Source: Bradyrhizobium sp. SRL28 (GTDB lineage: Bacteria; Pseudomonadota; Alphaproteobacteria; Rhizobiales; Xanthobacteraceae). From it: 64,000 nucleotides of DNA. The notes under the pieces were generated by a model. That model searched no databases, had not been told where the DNA came from, and saw nothing but the letters and a program-made list of their open reading frames with translations. This document shows, piece after piece, positions 27,668-36,048 of this stretch. The stretch is from the NCBI RefSeq assembly GCF_018596315.1, contig NZ_JAHEAG010000029.1, positions 28,918 to 92,917 on the forward strand. The letters run 5' to 3'. Made by a program: the position numbers and the translations under genes. How positions within the stretch are numbered: the stretch's first letter is position 1; every line of letters begins with the position of its first letter.

Positions 27668-28135
27668 CTAATCATGGTCCGGATGCTGGTGGCTGCTGAT
27701 GGTCGCCATCTTCTCCGGGCCGTAATTCTGCTGCGTGGTCTGGCTCGGCAGGTTGGCGATGCCGACCACCCAGCCGAGCCGGGATTCGGTTCCATACTGC
27801 CGCGTCGGCACCACCCGGTCGGGGCGGTCGAACGCGCCGGTCATGATCTCGATATGGGGGCCGCCGATCAGCCGGTAGGTCAGGGGCGTGCCGCAGGCCG
27901 CGCAGAAATCGCGCTCGGCGATGGAGGAGGACTGAAACGTCGCCGGCTTGCCGCGGGTCCAGCTGAAATGCTCGTGCTCGATATCGGCGAGGGAGGCGAA
28001 GGGCGCGCCCGATGCCTTCTGGCACATCCGGCAATGGCAGATGCTGACCTTGGGCGGCACTTTCGACACCGAAAAGCGGACGGCGCCGCACTGACAGCCG
28101 CCGGTCAGGACCGTCTTGTGGTTGTTCTCCGTCAT
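27668..28135 (-). CDS. GFA (glutathione-dependent formaldehyde-activating)/CENP-V family protein
   Basis: The ATG at 28135 overlaps the small-subunit stop by four bases (ATGA). The 155-residue protein has the family zinc ligands: GGCQCGAVRF (Cys15 and Cys17 region), CHCRMCQKASGAPF and FCAACGTPLTY. The prototype GFA speeds the condensation of formaldehyde with glutathione, though many family members have other or unknown roles. Its place between the two subunits of methylmalonyl-CoA mutase is unusual, and no formaldehyde pathway genes are near. Confidence 0.9.
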   Translation of the reverse strand: MTENNHKTVLTGGCQCGAVRFSVSKVPPKVSICHCRMCQKASGAPFASLADIEHEHFSWTRGKPATFQSSSIAERDFCAACGTPLTYRLIGGPHIEIMTGAFDRPDRVVPTRQYGTESRLGWVVGIANLPSQTTQQNYGPEKMATISSHQHPDHD

Positions 28136-30000
28136 GCTCGCTCCATCCGCCGCCAGGTTTCCTGCAGCATCGCCAGCGCGTCGCCGCCGGCAAAGATGAA
28201 GTCGCCGACGCCAGCCGTGCGCAGCGCGGCCTCCTGCTCGCCGGGCCGGCCTGCCAGATAGATATGCTTGGCGCCGGCGGCTTGAAGGGCCTTTGCGGCG
28301 GCCGCCGCGTGTTCCGCATAGACCTTGTCGGACGAGCACAGGCAAACAATAGCCGCGCCGGACCCCTTGAACGCGGCGGCGAGCGCCGCTGGGTCGGCAA
28401 AGCCTTGCGTGTCGATCGCCTCGATGCCGCCGGTCTCGAAAAAGCTCTTGGCGAAGGTGGCGCGCGCGGTGAAGTCGGCGGCCGTGCCGAGATTGGCGAG
28501 GAATATCTTTGGCCGCGCGCCCGACGTCTTGAGCTTGTCGTCCGACTTGTCCCGTAGCGCCTCGAACGGCGCGGCCAGCCGCATCGGCGGGACGGGATCG
28601 AACTTGAATTTCGCCTCGCCATAGGGCGGCAGCACCACCGGCGTCGCCTCGAGCACGGCGATCTCAGCCTCATGCAGGTTCGGAAATTCACTCGCGCCCG
28701 TCAGCACGTCACGCCGCTTGGCGATGTTGGCTTCGCGCGCGGCGCGGGTCGCGGCCACCTTGCGCTGGATCAGGTTCTGTTCGAGCGCCGGGAACATGCC
28801 GCCGGCCTTCTCGATCTCCTGGAACAGCGACCATGCGGCTTCGCAGAGCTGCTTCGTCAATGTCTCGATGCCGCCGGAGCCGGCTGCGGGATCGCTGACC
28901 TTGGCGAGGTTGGATTCTTCCAGCAGCACCAGTTGCGTGTTGCGCGCGGCACGCCGCGCGAACGGATCGGGTAATCCCAAGGCCAGCGTGTGCGGCAATA
29001 CGGTAATAGCGTTGGCGCCACCGAGACCGGCCGCGAAAGTCGCTATCGTCGCGCGCAGCATGTTCACGTAAGCGTCGCGCTGCGTCAGCATTCGCCACGC
29101 CGTATCGGCCGCAATGAACAGTGGTTTGGGTATCAGGCCGCTGGCCTGTTCGATCCGCGCCCACAACAGCCGCAGCGCCCGGAATTTCGCCAGCGTCAGG
29201 AATTGATCCGCATCTGCGCTGAGCCGCGCATAGACCATGCCTTGCGCATCTTCGAGCGCAATGCCGGCCTGTTCGATCGCGCGCAGATAGGCAACGCCGG
29301 CAGCCAGCACGAATGCCAATTCCTGAACTTCCGATCCGCCGGCATCATGGATCACGCGCCCATCGGCGGCTGCGAGCGGGCCTTTGAAGCCCATTGCGGC
29401 GAGACCTTTGATCGCGCCAGTGACCGCCGGAACGATCTCCTCCCAGCTATAGGGACTGAAGCCCCACACCGCACCGGACCCGAGCGGGTCCAGGCCGAAG
29501 CGGATGTCGCAAGCCGCGGGATCGATGCCTTTGCCCTTGATGTATTCGGCGACGTGAATGGCAGCCATGCGCGACTGCGGACCGATCTGAAGCTCGATGC
29601 CGATGCCGGCGTCGAGATAGATGCCGTCGAGAACTTGCGCGACCGCTTCTGCCGAAGGATCCAAGCCAAACCCGTGGGCGCCATTGGCGCCGGCGAACAC
29701 CAGCGTCAGCCCCGTCGCGCCGTTCTCCAGATCGTGCAGCGCCTGCGCGTTGGCCGCCTTCGCATCGGGATGATCGATCCGCTGCATGATCTGCCAGGGT
29801 GCCGCCGCAGCACGGCCGGCGACCGGCGCGGCACCCTGGGCACGGCGGTAGATCGGATCGATCTTCAATCCGTCGGACGTCTTGCTGACCAGTTTCTCGA
29901 ACGGCGCGCCCTTCAGCACCCCGTCGACCAGCTTGCGCCAGTCCTCGTAGGTCGCTTGCGGAAACTCCGCGGCCAATGTCAGCTCGTCAGTCTTGGTCAT
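28132..30000 (-). CDS. mutA: Methylmalonyl-CoA mutase small subunit
   Basis: A 622-residue paralogue of the catalytic subunit, typical of heterodimeric bacterial mutases. It keeps the barrel (LEESNLAKVSDPAAGSGGIETLTKQL, EIEKAGGMFPAL) and a flavodoxin-like C-terminal domain. The cobalamin motif is lost: the equivalent position reads ANLGTAADFTARATF instead of DxHxxG. It should therefore be structural. The start is the ATG at 30000. It is the first gene of the run mutA, GFA, scpA, DUF3298 and lies 93 bases downstream of folK on the same strand. Confidence 0.94.
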   Translation of the reverse strand: MTKTDELTLAAEFPQATYEDWRKLVDGVLKGAPFEKLVSKTSDGLKIDPIYRRAQGAAPVAGRAAAAPWQIMQRIDHPDAKAANAQALHDLENGATGLTLVFAGANGAHGFGLDPSAEAVAQVLDGIYLDAGIGIELQIGPQSRMAAIHVAEYIKGKGIDPAACDIRFGLDPLGSGAVWGFSPYSWEEIVPAVTGAIKGLAAMGFKGPLAAADGRVIHDAGGSEVQELAFVLAAGVAYLRAIEQAGIALEDAQGMVYARLSADADQFLTLAKFRALRLLWARIEQASGLIPKPLFIAADTAWRMLTQRDAYVNMLRATIATFAAGLGGANAITVLPHTLALGLPDPFARRAARNTQLVLLEESNLAKVSDPAAGSGGIETLTKQLCEAAWSLFQEIEKAGGMFPALEQNLIQRKVAATRAAREANIAKRRDVLTGASEFPNLHEAEIAVLEATPVVLPPYGEAKFKFDPVPPMRLAAPFEALRDKSDDKLKTSGARPKIFLANLGTAADFTARATFAKSFFETGGIEAIDTQGFADPAALAAAFKGSGAAIVCLCSSDKVYAEHAAAAAKALQAAGAKHIYLAGRPGEQEAALRTAGVGDFIFAGGDALAMLQETWRRMERA

Positions 30001-30093
30001 CCGGGCTATTTATTCCCTGGTCGTCTCTTGATTTGGCCGGAAATTGCCACGGGGCGGCCGCCAAGCCAAACGGTTGTTTTGGGATCTTTCGGG

Positions 30094-30585
30094 TCAATCG
30101 AGGTCGGGCAACCGCTGGATACCCTCGGTCGAAAGCTGCGCCAGCGCCTCGCTGACGCGACGTCCCGCAATGATGCGGTCGGGCACGATCTCGGCCAGCG
30201 GCACCAGCACAAAGGCGCGCTCGAAAGCCCGCGGATGCGGCAGCGTCAGTTCCGGCTTGTCGAGCTTGACGTCGTCATAGGCGATCAGGTCGAGGTCGAG
30301 GGTGCGCGGACCCCAGCGCGTCTCATGGGCGCGGTCGCGGCCGAATTTTTTCTCGATCTTGTGCAGCGTGAACAGCAGCGCATGCGGATCGAGGCTGGTT
30401 TCGATCTCGATACAGGCATTGGTGAAAGGCGCCTGGTGTTCCTCACCCCAGGGCGGGGTGGTGTAGTCGGAGGAACGCGCCAGCAGGGCGGCCTGTGTCA
30501 TGCCGCAGATATTGGAGATGGCCTTGTTGAATGTCGCGCGGACGTCGCCGACATTGCCGCCGAGCGCGATCAGCACATCCGCCAT
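30094..30585 (-). CDS. folK: 2-amino-4-hydroxy-6-hydroxymethyldihydropteridine pyrophosphokinase
   Basis: HPPK (163 aa) transfers pyrophosphate from ATP to hydroxymethyldihydropterin in folate synthesis. Family marks are IALGGNVGDV at the N terminus, SSDYTTPPWGEEHQAPFTNACIEIET and the signature RWGPRTLDLDLIAYDDVKLDKPELTLPHPRAFERAFVLVPLAEI. In the last, the Asp pair of DLDLI coordinates magnesium. The start lies one base after the folB stop, so it is coupled as the third gene of folP-folB-folK. Confidence 0.96.
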   Translation of the reverse strand: MADVLIALGGNVGDVRATFNKAISNICGMTQAALLARSSDYTTPPWGEEHQAPFTNACIEIETSLDPHALLFTLHKIEKKFGRDRAHETRWGPRTLDLDLIAYDDVKLDKPELTLPHPRAFERAFVLVPLAEIVPDRIIAGRRVSEALAQLSTEGIQRLPDLD

Positions 30586-30586
30586 G

Positions 30587-30958
30587 TCAGGGCGATTGCC
30601 GCTTGCGCGTCAGCACCACGCCGACATCTTCGAAGATCGCGGCGATCGGCGCATGCGGCTTGTGCACGGTGACCTTGACCCCGTCGACGCGCGCAAACGC
30701 CGCGAGTATCGCGTCTGCAACGGCGCCGGCGGCGCGCTCCAGGAGCTTGTAATTGGTGTTCTTGAACGCCGCCGTCGCGGTCGTCACCACACTGGCATAG
30801 GACACGGTGTCGGACAGGTGATCGGTGTGCGAGGCTTCCGACAGATCGGCGGAAAGTTCGAGGTCGATGACGAAACGCTGCCCGACTTCGGTTTCGTGTT
30901 CCATCACGCCATGGCGGGCATGGATGACGACGCCGGTGATGAAGATCGTATCGCTCAT
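30587..30958 (-). CDS. folB: Dihydroneopterin aldolase
   Basis: A 123-residue FolB of normal length. The sequence TGVVIHARHGVMEHETEVGQRFVIDLELS carries the conserved glutamate of the pterin pocket, and DTVSYASVVTTATAAFKN and LERAAGAVADAILA are typical of the tunnel fold. It splits dihydroneopterin to hydroxymethyldihydropterin and glycolaldehyde. The ATG overlaps the folP stop by four bases. The C terminus (KPHAPIAAIFEDVGVVLTRKR) is standard. Confidence 0.95.
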   Translation of the reverse strand: MSDTIFITGVVIHARHGVMEHETEVGQRFVIDLELSADLSEASHTDHLSDTVSYASVVTTATAAFKNTNYKLLERAAGAVADAILAAFARVDGVKVTVHKPHAPIAAIFEDVGVVLTRKRQSP

Positions 30959-31812
30959 CCCTGTTCCCTGATTGCGGCGGTGACGCGCAGCGCCTGTACG
31001 GTCTCGGCGACGTCATGCGCACGGATGATCCGCGCGCCGTTCTGGGCCGCCAACAGATGCGCGGCAATCGAGCCGCCGAGACGCTGATGCGGCTCCGACG
31101 GCGTCACCGTGCTGATGAAACGCTTGCGCGAGGCGCCGACCAACAGTGGCAGTCCGAACGACTGCAACTCGCCGAGCCGTGCCAGTGCGGTCATGCTCTG
31201 CTCCGGCGTTTTGCCGAAGCCGATGCCGGGGTCGAGGATAATTTTGTCAGACGAAATTCCGGCACGGGCAGCGATATCGAGAGAGGCTGCAAAGAAATTG
31301 GAGATGTCCTGCATGATGTCTACAGCAGGATCGGCACTCTCGCGGTTATGCATGATGATGATGGGCGCGCCGCGCTCGGCGACCAGTCCGGCCATGCCGG
31401 AATCGCGCTGCAGGCCCCAGACATCGTTGGCGACGGCGGCGCCCTGATGGAGCGCCCAGGCGACGACGGCCGATTTCATGCTGTCGATCGACACGGGAAT
31501 GCCGAGCGCGACGATTTCAGGCAGCACCGGTTGCAGACGCTTCAATTCTTCTTCCGCCGAGATCGGTTCCGACCCGTAGGGCCGGGTGGATTCCGCGCCG
31601 ATGTCGATGATGTCGGCGCCCTCGGCGACCATCCGCCGGGCCTGGGCCAGCGCACGCTCGGGAGCGGCGAACTGCCCACCATCCGAGAATGAATCGGGCG
31701 TCACATTCAGTACGCCCATCACCGCCGGGTATGGCCTTGACGGCAGCGCAGACAGCACCGGATGACCGGCCGGACCGGTGGCGGCGGTGGGTCTGGGCTT
31801 GGCTGCGATCAT
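30955..31812 (-). CDS. folP: Dihydropteroate synthase
   Basis: The protein (285 aa) joins pterin pyrophosphate with p-aminobenzoate and is the sulfonamide target. Both Prosite-type signatures are clear: MGVLNVTPDSFSDGGQF and GADIIDIGAESTRPYGSEPI. ILDPGIGFGKTPEQS and the pABA-loop region LVGASRKRFIST are also present. It has a short proline-rich N-terminal extension of about 25 residues before the barrel. It leads the compact folP-folB-folK operon. Confidence 0.96.
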   Translation of the reverse strand: MIAAKPRPTAATGPAGHPVLSALPSRPYPAVMGVLNVTPDSFSDGGQFAAPERALAQARRMVAEGADIIDIGAESTRPYGSEPISAEEELKRLQPVLPEIVALGIPVSIDSMKSAVVAWALHQGAAVANDVWGLQRDSGMAGLVAERGAPIIIMHNRESADPAVDIMQDISNFFAASLDIAARAGISSDKIILDPGIGFGKTPEQSMTALARLGELQSFGLPLLVGASRKRFISTVTPSEPHQRLGGSIAAHLLAAQNGARIIRAHDVAETVQALRVTAAIREQG

Positions 31813-31887
31813 GCGGTGGCTTTGCGCGGTCCGCGCCGCCGAGTCAAGGCGTGAGAGCCGCGCCCCGCGGGCTGGCCTGACCGGCTT

Positions 31888-32295
31888 TTAGTAGCTGATC
31901 TTCGGCGCAAGCTTGCGCGCCTGTTCGATCAGCTGCTCGACCGATCTTTCGGAGGGCAGAACGCGGACCAGTTTGCGCTTGGTATTCACGTCTTTCATGT
32001 TCTGCGCGAGCCGCGCCGGATTGCGGAGCGCGAGCTCACGCACGGTGGTGACGCCGGCTGCGCGCACCAGGCCCACCTTGGCCTTGCCCATCCCGGGGAT
32101 GCGCATGTAGTCGGAAAAATTCGCCCATTCGAGCAGTTGCTGTTCGCTGATGCCGGTCTTCGCCGCCAGCGCCTTGCGTCCTTTCACCGTGCGGGCAGCC
32201 TCCAGCAGCGCCTCGGTGGTGCGAATGCCCACCGATTTCAGTTTCGAGGCGGAGTAGGCGGTCAGGCCTTCGATCTCGGAAAGGGGATAAGTCAT
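31888..32295 (-). CDS. DUF4332 helix-hairpin-helix protein
   Basis: This 135-residue protein is made of paired helix-hairpin-helix units: IEGLTAYSASKLKSVGIRTTEALL at 8-31 and MRIPGMGKAKVGLVRAAGVTTVREL at 64-88. The pattern matches DUF4332, which resembles the non-specific DNA-binding HhH domains of DNA polymerases and ligases. No catalytic domain is attached. A role in DNA binding is inferred from the fold alone. It lies between the fol operon and another small unknown gene on the same strand. Confidence 0.8.
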   Translation of the reverse strand: MTYPLSEIEGLTAYSASKLKSVGIRTTEALLEAARTVKGRKALAAKTGISEQQLLEWANFSDYMRIPGMGKAKVGLVRAAGVTTVRELALRNPARLAQNMKDVNTKRKLVRVLPSERSVEQLIEQARKLAPKISY

Positions 32296-32349
32296 GATAC
32301 CAAATGAAAAAAGAATGTGCTGAGGCCGAACGTGCTCACCAACTATGTG

Positions 32350-32715
32350 CTATGCGAACTGGCTGAGGCCCGGCGTCCCTGAAATGATTTCGCCCATTTG
32401 ATCCGCTCCGATTTTGTCACGGCCGAACCTGAAAAGTTCACGCGCCACGTTTTGAATCTCGCTCATGCTCAGACCGAGCGCCATCAGCCTGGTGCCGACC
32501 GCCATCACGCCTCCGCCCATCAGCCGCGAGAAGCCGCCATTGCTGCTGGAAGCCGCAATCGCAGCCTCGGCACCCGGAATTTGGTCGATCAGGGCCTGAA
32601 CCTTGTCGGAGGGCCCCTCGTTACGGAGAAAACCCAGAACGATTCCAACGGTTTTTTCAGCGACAGCGCCATCGATGCCGGCCTTGGAGGCCAGCCGCCC
32701 TATCAGTTCGTCCAT
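32350..32715 (-). CDS. Small conserved hypothetical protein
   Basis: I chose the ATG at 32715, where a G-rich ribosome-binding segment (GGGGACGGGG) precedes it, giving 121 residues. The protein is helical, with MDELIGRLASKAGIDGAVAEKTVGIVLGFLRNEG at the start and a glycine patch (SSNGGFSRLMGGGVMAVGTRLMALG) in the middle. It may belong to the DUF2267/DUF2780-type small helical proteins, but I cannot confirm this. No signal peptide is present. Confidence 0.6.
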   Translation of the reverse strand: MDELIGRLASKAGIDGAVAEKTVGIVLGFLRNEGPSDKVQALIDQIPGAEAAIAASSSNGGFSRLMGGGVMAVGTRLMALGLSMSEIQNVARELFRFGRDKIGADQMGEIISGTPGLSQFA

Positions 32716-33052
32716 ATTGCCCCGTCCCCAACCGGCTTTTGCCGGGTCGTTTACTTGTCTTTTGATCTTGAGCGCCTGCGATCTGAAATACAAGCGATCC
32801 CCGCACATCAGGGCAACGTGGTTCTCGATTCGCGCGGCGAGTGTTGCAGCAATGCAAGAGTGAATGCCGGTTTCATACAGAGTTATTGCGCTGCGCCGTC
32901 GATTTTTCCGCCGAAGGTCGGAAAAAAGTATGAGAGGCATGGTCCTTGGTGCGCTGCGACGGTGCCGCTGACGGTTTCAATCAGCGGACAGGATGCGATA
33001 TGATGGTGTGACCCGACACCTAGAACTTCCCGATGCGCGATGAGGCGATGTG
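32716..33052. other. Divergent intergenic region with two perfect inverted repeats
   Basis: No gene is seen in these 337 bases. They contain TTTTTCCG at 32903-32910 paired with CGGAAAAA at 32919-32926, and CCGCTGA at 32965-32971 paired with TCAGCGG at 32981-32987. Either could be a hairpin or an operator for the divergent genes at 32715 and 33053. Confidence 0.45.
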
Positions 33053-34684
33053 ATGGCGACCTCCGATAACAAGACTGCTGATACCGACGAGAAGATTTTT
33101 ATCGGGAAGGGCGAACAAACAGCCTGGCTGTCGCTTGCGCTTGCCAATCGGCATGGCCTTGTCACCGGAGCGACCGGGACCGGCAAGACCGTGTCGCTGC
33201 AGGTGATGGCGGAGGGCTTTGCCCGCGCCGGTGTTCCCGTGTTCGCGGCCGATATCAAGGGCGACCTGTCCGGAATTTCCGAGGTCGGCGAGGCCAAGGA
33301 CTTCATCCTCAAGCGCGCCAAAGAGATGGGCCTCGATTTCCAGCCCGACCAGTTCTCGACGGTGTTTTGGGATGTGTTCGGCGAGCAGGGCCATCCGGTT
33401 CGCGCCACGGTCACGGAGATGGGGCCGTTATTGCTGGCGCGGATGCTCGATCTGAACGACGTGCAGGAAGGCGTCCTCAATGTCGCATTCCGTGTGGCGG
33501 ATGAAAACGGCCTGACGCTGATCGACATGAAGGATCTGCGGTCGCTGCTGGATGCGATCGTTCCCACTGGCCGCAAGAAGGGCCCGGATGCAGAGGAAGA
33601 TCCGCTTGCCGAGATCCGAAAGGTCGCGCAGGGTTACGGCAATATCAGCAAGGCAACAGTCGGGACCATCCAGCGCCAGCTTCTGGTGCTGGAAAACCAG
33701 GGCGCAACGAAATTCTTCGGTGAGCCGGCGCTGGCGCTGAAGGATTTCATGAAGACCGACAGCGATGGTCGCGGGATGGTCAACATTTTGGTTGCCGACA
33801 AGCTTATGGAGAGCCCCAGGCTCTATGCCACCTTCCTGTTGTGGTTGCTGTCGGAACTGTTTGAGGAATTGCCGGAAGCCGGCGACTTGCCGAAGCCGAA
33901 ACTGGTGTTCTTCTTCGACGAGGCGCACCTGTTGTTCAACGACGCGCCGAAGGCGCTGATGGACAAGATCGAGCAAGTGGTCCGCCTGATCCGCTCCAAG
34001 GGTGTCGGCGTCTACTTCGTCACACAGAACCCGATCGACGTGCCGGACAAGGTGCTGGCCCAATTGGGCGGTCGCGTGCAGCACGCGCTGCGCGCCTTCA
34101 CGCCGCGCGACCAGAAGGCAGTCAATGCAGCGGCGCAGACCTTCCGGCCCAACCCCAAGCTCGACACCGCCCGCGTCATCATGGAACTCGGCAAGGGTGA
34201 AGCGCTGGTTTCGTTCCTCGAAGGCGGCGGCACGCCGACCATGGTCGAGCGTGTCATGATCCGGCCGCCGACGGCGCGGATCGGGCCGATCACGCCGGAA
34301 GAGCGCAAGGCGATCATGAACAAGAGCCCGGTCAAGGGCAAATACGATACCGCGGTCGATGCCGAATCCGCCTATGAGATGCTGCAGAAGCGCGTTGCCG
34401 GAACGGCGGCGCCTGCGGATGGCGCGGATGGCGGCGCTGGCGCCGCCGGCGGCGGAATTCTCGGACAGATCGGTTCGATCGTCGGCACGATCTTCGGCAC
34501 CAACGTCAAACGCGGCAGGATGTCGACCGGCCAGGTGATTGCGCGAGACGTTACGCGGTCCGTCACCAACAGAGTCATCGGTGGTGTCGCTGCGGATCTC
34601 GGCAAAGCGGTCGGCGGCTCGCTCGGTGGTTCGATCGGACGCTCGCTGGTGCGCGGCGCGCTCGGCGGCTTGCTGCGGCGGTAA
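33053..34684 (+). CDS. HerA-like ATPase of the DUF853/YjgR family
   Basis: A 543-residue P-loop ATPase. Walker A is GATGTGKT (39-46), Walker B is LVFFFDEAH (284-292), and the FTPRDQKAVNAAAQTFRPNP segment is characteristic of the family. ATG 33053 is preferred over the GTG three bases earlier because of a GAGG eight bases upstream. HerA relatives translocate DNA, but YjgR has no established function. After about 435 the protein ends in a Gly/Ala-rich tail with small-residue repeats (GGSLGGSIGRSLVRGALGGLL), resembling a glycine-zipper membrane or multimerisation segment. Confidence 0.9.
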   Translation: MATSDNKTADTDEKIFIGKGEQTAWLSLALANRHGLVTGATGTGKTVSLQVMAEGFARAGVPVFAADIKGDLSGISEVGEAKDFILKRAKEMGLDFQPDQFSTVFWDVFGEQGHPVRATVTEMGPLLLARMLDLNDVQEGVLNVAFRVADENGLTLIDMKDLRSLLDAIVPTGRKKGPDAEEDPLAEIRKVAQGYGNISKATVGTIQRQLLVLENQGATKFFGEPALALKDFMKTDSDGRGMVNILVADKLMESPRLYATFLLWLLSELFEELPEAGDLPKPKLVFFFDEAHLLFNDAPKALMDKIEQVVRLIRSKGVGVYFVTQNPIDVPDKVLAQLGGRVQHALRAFTPRDQKAVNAAAQTFRPNPKLDTARVIMELGKGEALVSFLEGGGTPTMVERVMIRPPTARIGPITPEERKAIMNKSPVKGKYDTAVDAESAYEMLQKRVAGTAAPADGADGGAGAAGGGILGQIGSIVGTIFGTNVKRGRMSTGQVIARDVTRSVTNRVIGGVAADLGKAVGGSLGGSIGRSLVRGALGGLLRR

Positions 34685-34719
34685 AGCCACGATTTCCCTC
34701 TGACCTCCGGAACGAGCGC

Positions 34720-36042
34720 GTGCTGAGATATCCGTCGCTGCGAAGACCGCTCGATATCCTGTTTCTGGTCTGCTGCATCGCCTTGACCGCCGATGTCCTG
34801 GTCCCGGAAATCTGGGGCAGCGGCAAGACCAAGGACTATCCGCTGTGGTTCTGGGCGGGGCAGCAGGTGCTGCAGGGGAAGAATCTCTACCCCGACAATG
34901 CCGCCAGCTATTTCGATTTCATCTATCCGCCGCTCTCGGCGGTGCTGCTCGCGATCCCGAGCTGGTTCGGCAAGATCCCGCTTTATCTCTGCCTGTCATT
35001 CATCAACATCGTCGCGTGGTGGATGACGGCGCAATTCTCGCACGCGATGGCGGGATCGGGGCGCAAGCCCGGGCCGTGGCTGGAAGCGCTGCCGGGCGTC
35101 GTTACCGTCACCTTCGTGTTCGACATGTTCGACCTCGGCCAGCCGAACCTCGTGCTGCTGGCGCTGATGCTCTATGGGTTCTGGCTGCTGCGCGATCACC
35201 GTGGCTGGATGGCAGGCAGCATGTTTGCGCTGGCCACCGCCATCAAGGTGTTTCCGGTGGCAGTGCTGCCCTATCTGTTATGGCGAAGGCAGTGGGCGGC
35301 GGCCGCGAGCATGCTGGTGTTCACCGGCGTGTTTCTGTTCCTGCTGCCGGCGCCGTTTCGCGGCTTTCAGCACAACGCCACGGAGCTGAAGAGCTGGTAC
35401 CAGGGCATGGTGGGGACCAGTTCGGAGAAGGGATTCGGACAGCGCGCCGAGCAGAACTGGTCGTGGGTCAACCAGTCGATCATCGCGATGACGCACCGGC
35501 TGACGCGGCCCGTCAACTACAATCAGATCAATCCGTCAAAGCCCGTGCGTACCATGAACATCGCTAATCTCGATTTCAGGACGGCGAACTGGATTGTGCT
35601 GGCCGTTTCTCTTGCGATCGGAATCGGTTATCTCGCCGTGATGCCGCCGGACTCGCGCCGTACGGAACGCTCGGATGCCGAGGAGATCGGCATTCTCTTC
35701 TGTCTGATCACGGTCGCTTCGCCGCTGGCCCGCCAATATTACTTTCTGTGGCTGTTCTTTCCGATCACCGTGCTGGCCCATCGTGCCGCTTATGATCCAA
35801 GACCTGCGATCAAGACAGGCACGTGGATCTTGCTGGCCGTGGCGGGCGGCCTGCTGTTCCTGTCGCTTCCGCTGTTTCCGATCGACCTGCAAGCCTATGG
35901 CAATAATCTCGCTGCCACCATCCTGCTCGTGGCAGGGCTGGTCTGGCACATATTGCATCCGCCTGCCGCAGAAGTTTCCTTGCCTCGGGCCGAGGCCGGG
36001 CTACAACTTGACGCCAAGAACAAGGCTCACAGCCAGGGATAA
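34720..36042 (+). CDS. GT87-family membrane glycosyltransferase (DUF2029)
   Basis: The start is a GTG at 34720. The 440-residue protein has about ten membrane helices and conserved GT87 features: the first periplasmic loop contains GSGKTKDYPLWFWAGQQVLQGKNLYPDN with an acidic residue, followed by FDFIYPPLSAVLLAIP, and a later GQPNLVLLALMLYGFWLLRD. GT87 enzymes such as PimE use polyprenyl-phosphate sugars at the outer face of the membrane. The acceptor is unknown. It is followed six bases later by an M20 peptidase gene, with no obvious shared pathway. Confidence 0.85.
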   Translation: MLRYPSLRRPLDILFLVCCIALTADVLVPEIWGSGKTKDYPLWFWAGQQVLQGKNLYPDNAASYFDFIYPPLSAVLLAIPSWFGKIPLYLCLSFINIVAWWMTAQFSHAMAGSGRKPGPWLEALPGVVTVTFVFDMFDLGQPNLVLLALMLYGFWLLRDHRGWMAGSMFALATAIKVFPVAVLPYLLWRRQWAAAASMLVFTGVFLFLLPAPFRGFQHNATELKSWYQGMVGTSSEKGFGQRAEQNWSWVNQSIIAMTHRLTRPVNYNQINPSKPVRTMNIANLDFRTANWIVLAVSLAIGIGYLAVMPPDSRRTERSDAEEIGILFCLITVASPLARQYYFLWLFFPITVLAHRAAYDPRPAIKTGTWILLAVAGGLLFLSLPLFPIDLQAYGNNLAATILLVAGLVWHILHPPAAEVSLPRAEAGLQLDAKNKAHSQG

Positions 36043-36048
36043 CAAACC

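Noticed and set aside
28990..30672. Plus-strand open frame of 560 codons over mutA and folK
   Set aside because: Antisense shadow across two well-supported genes and their spacer; no conserved motif.
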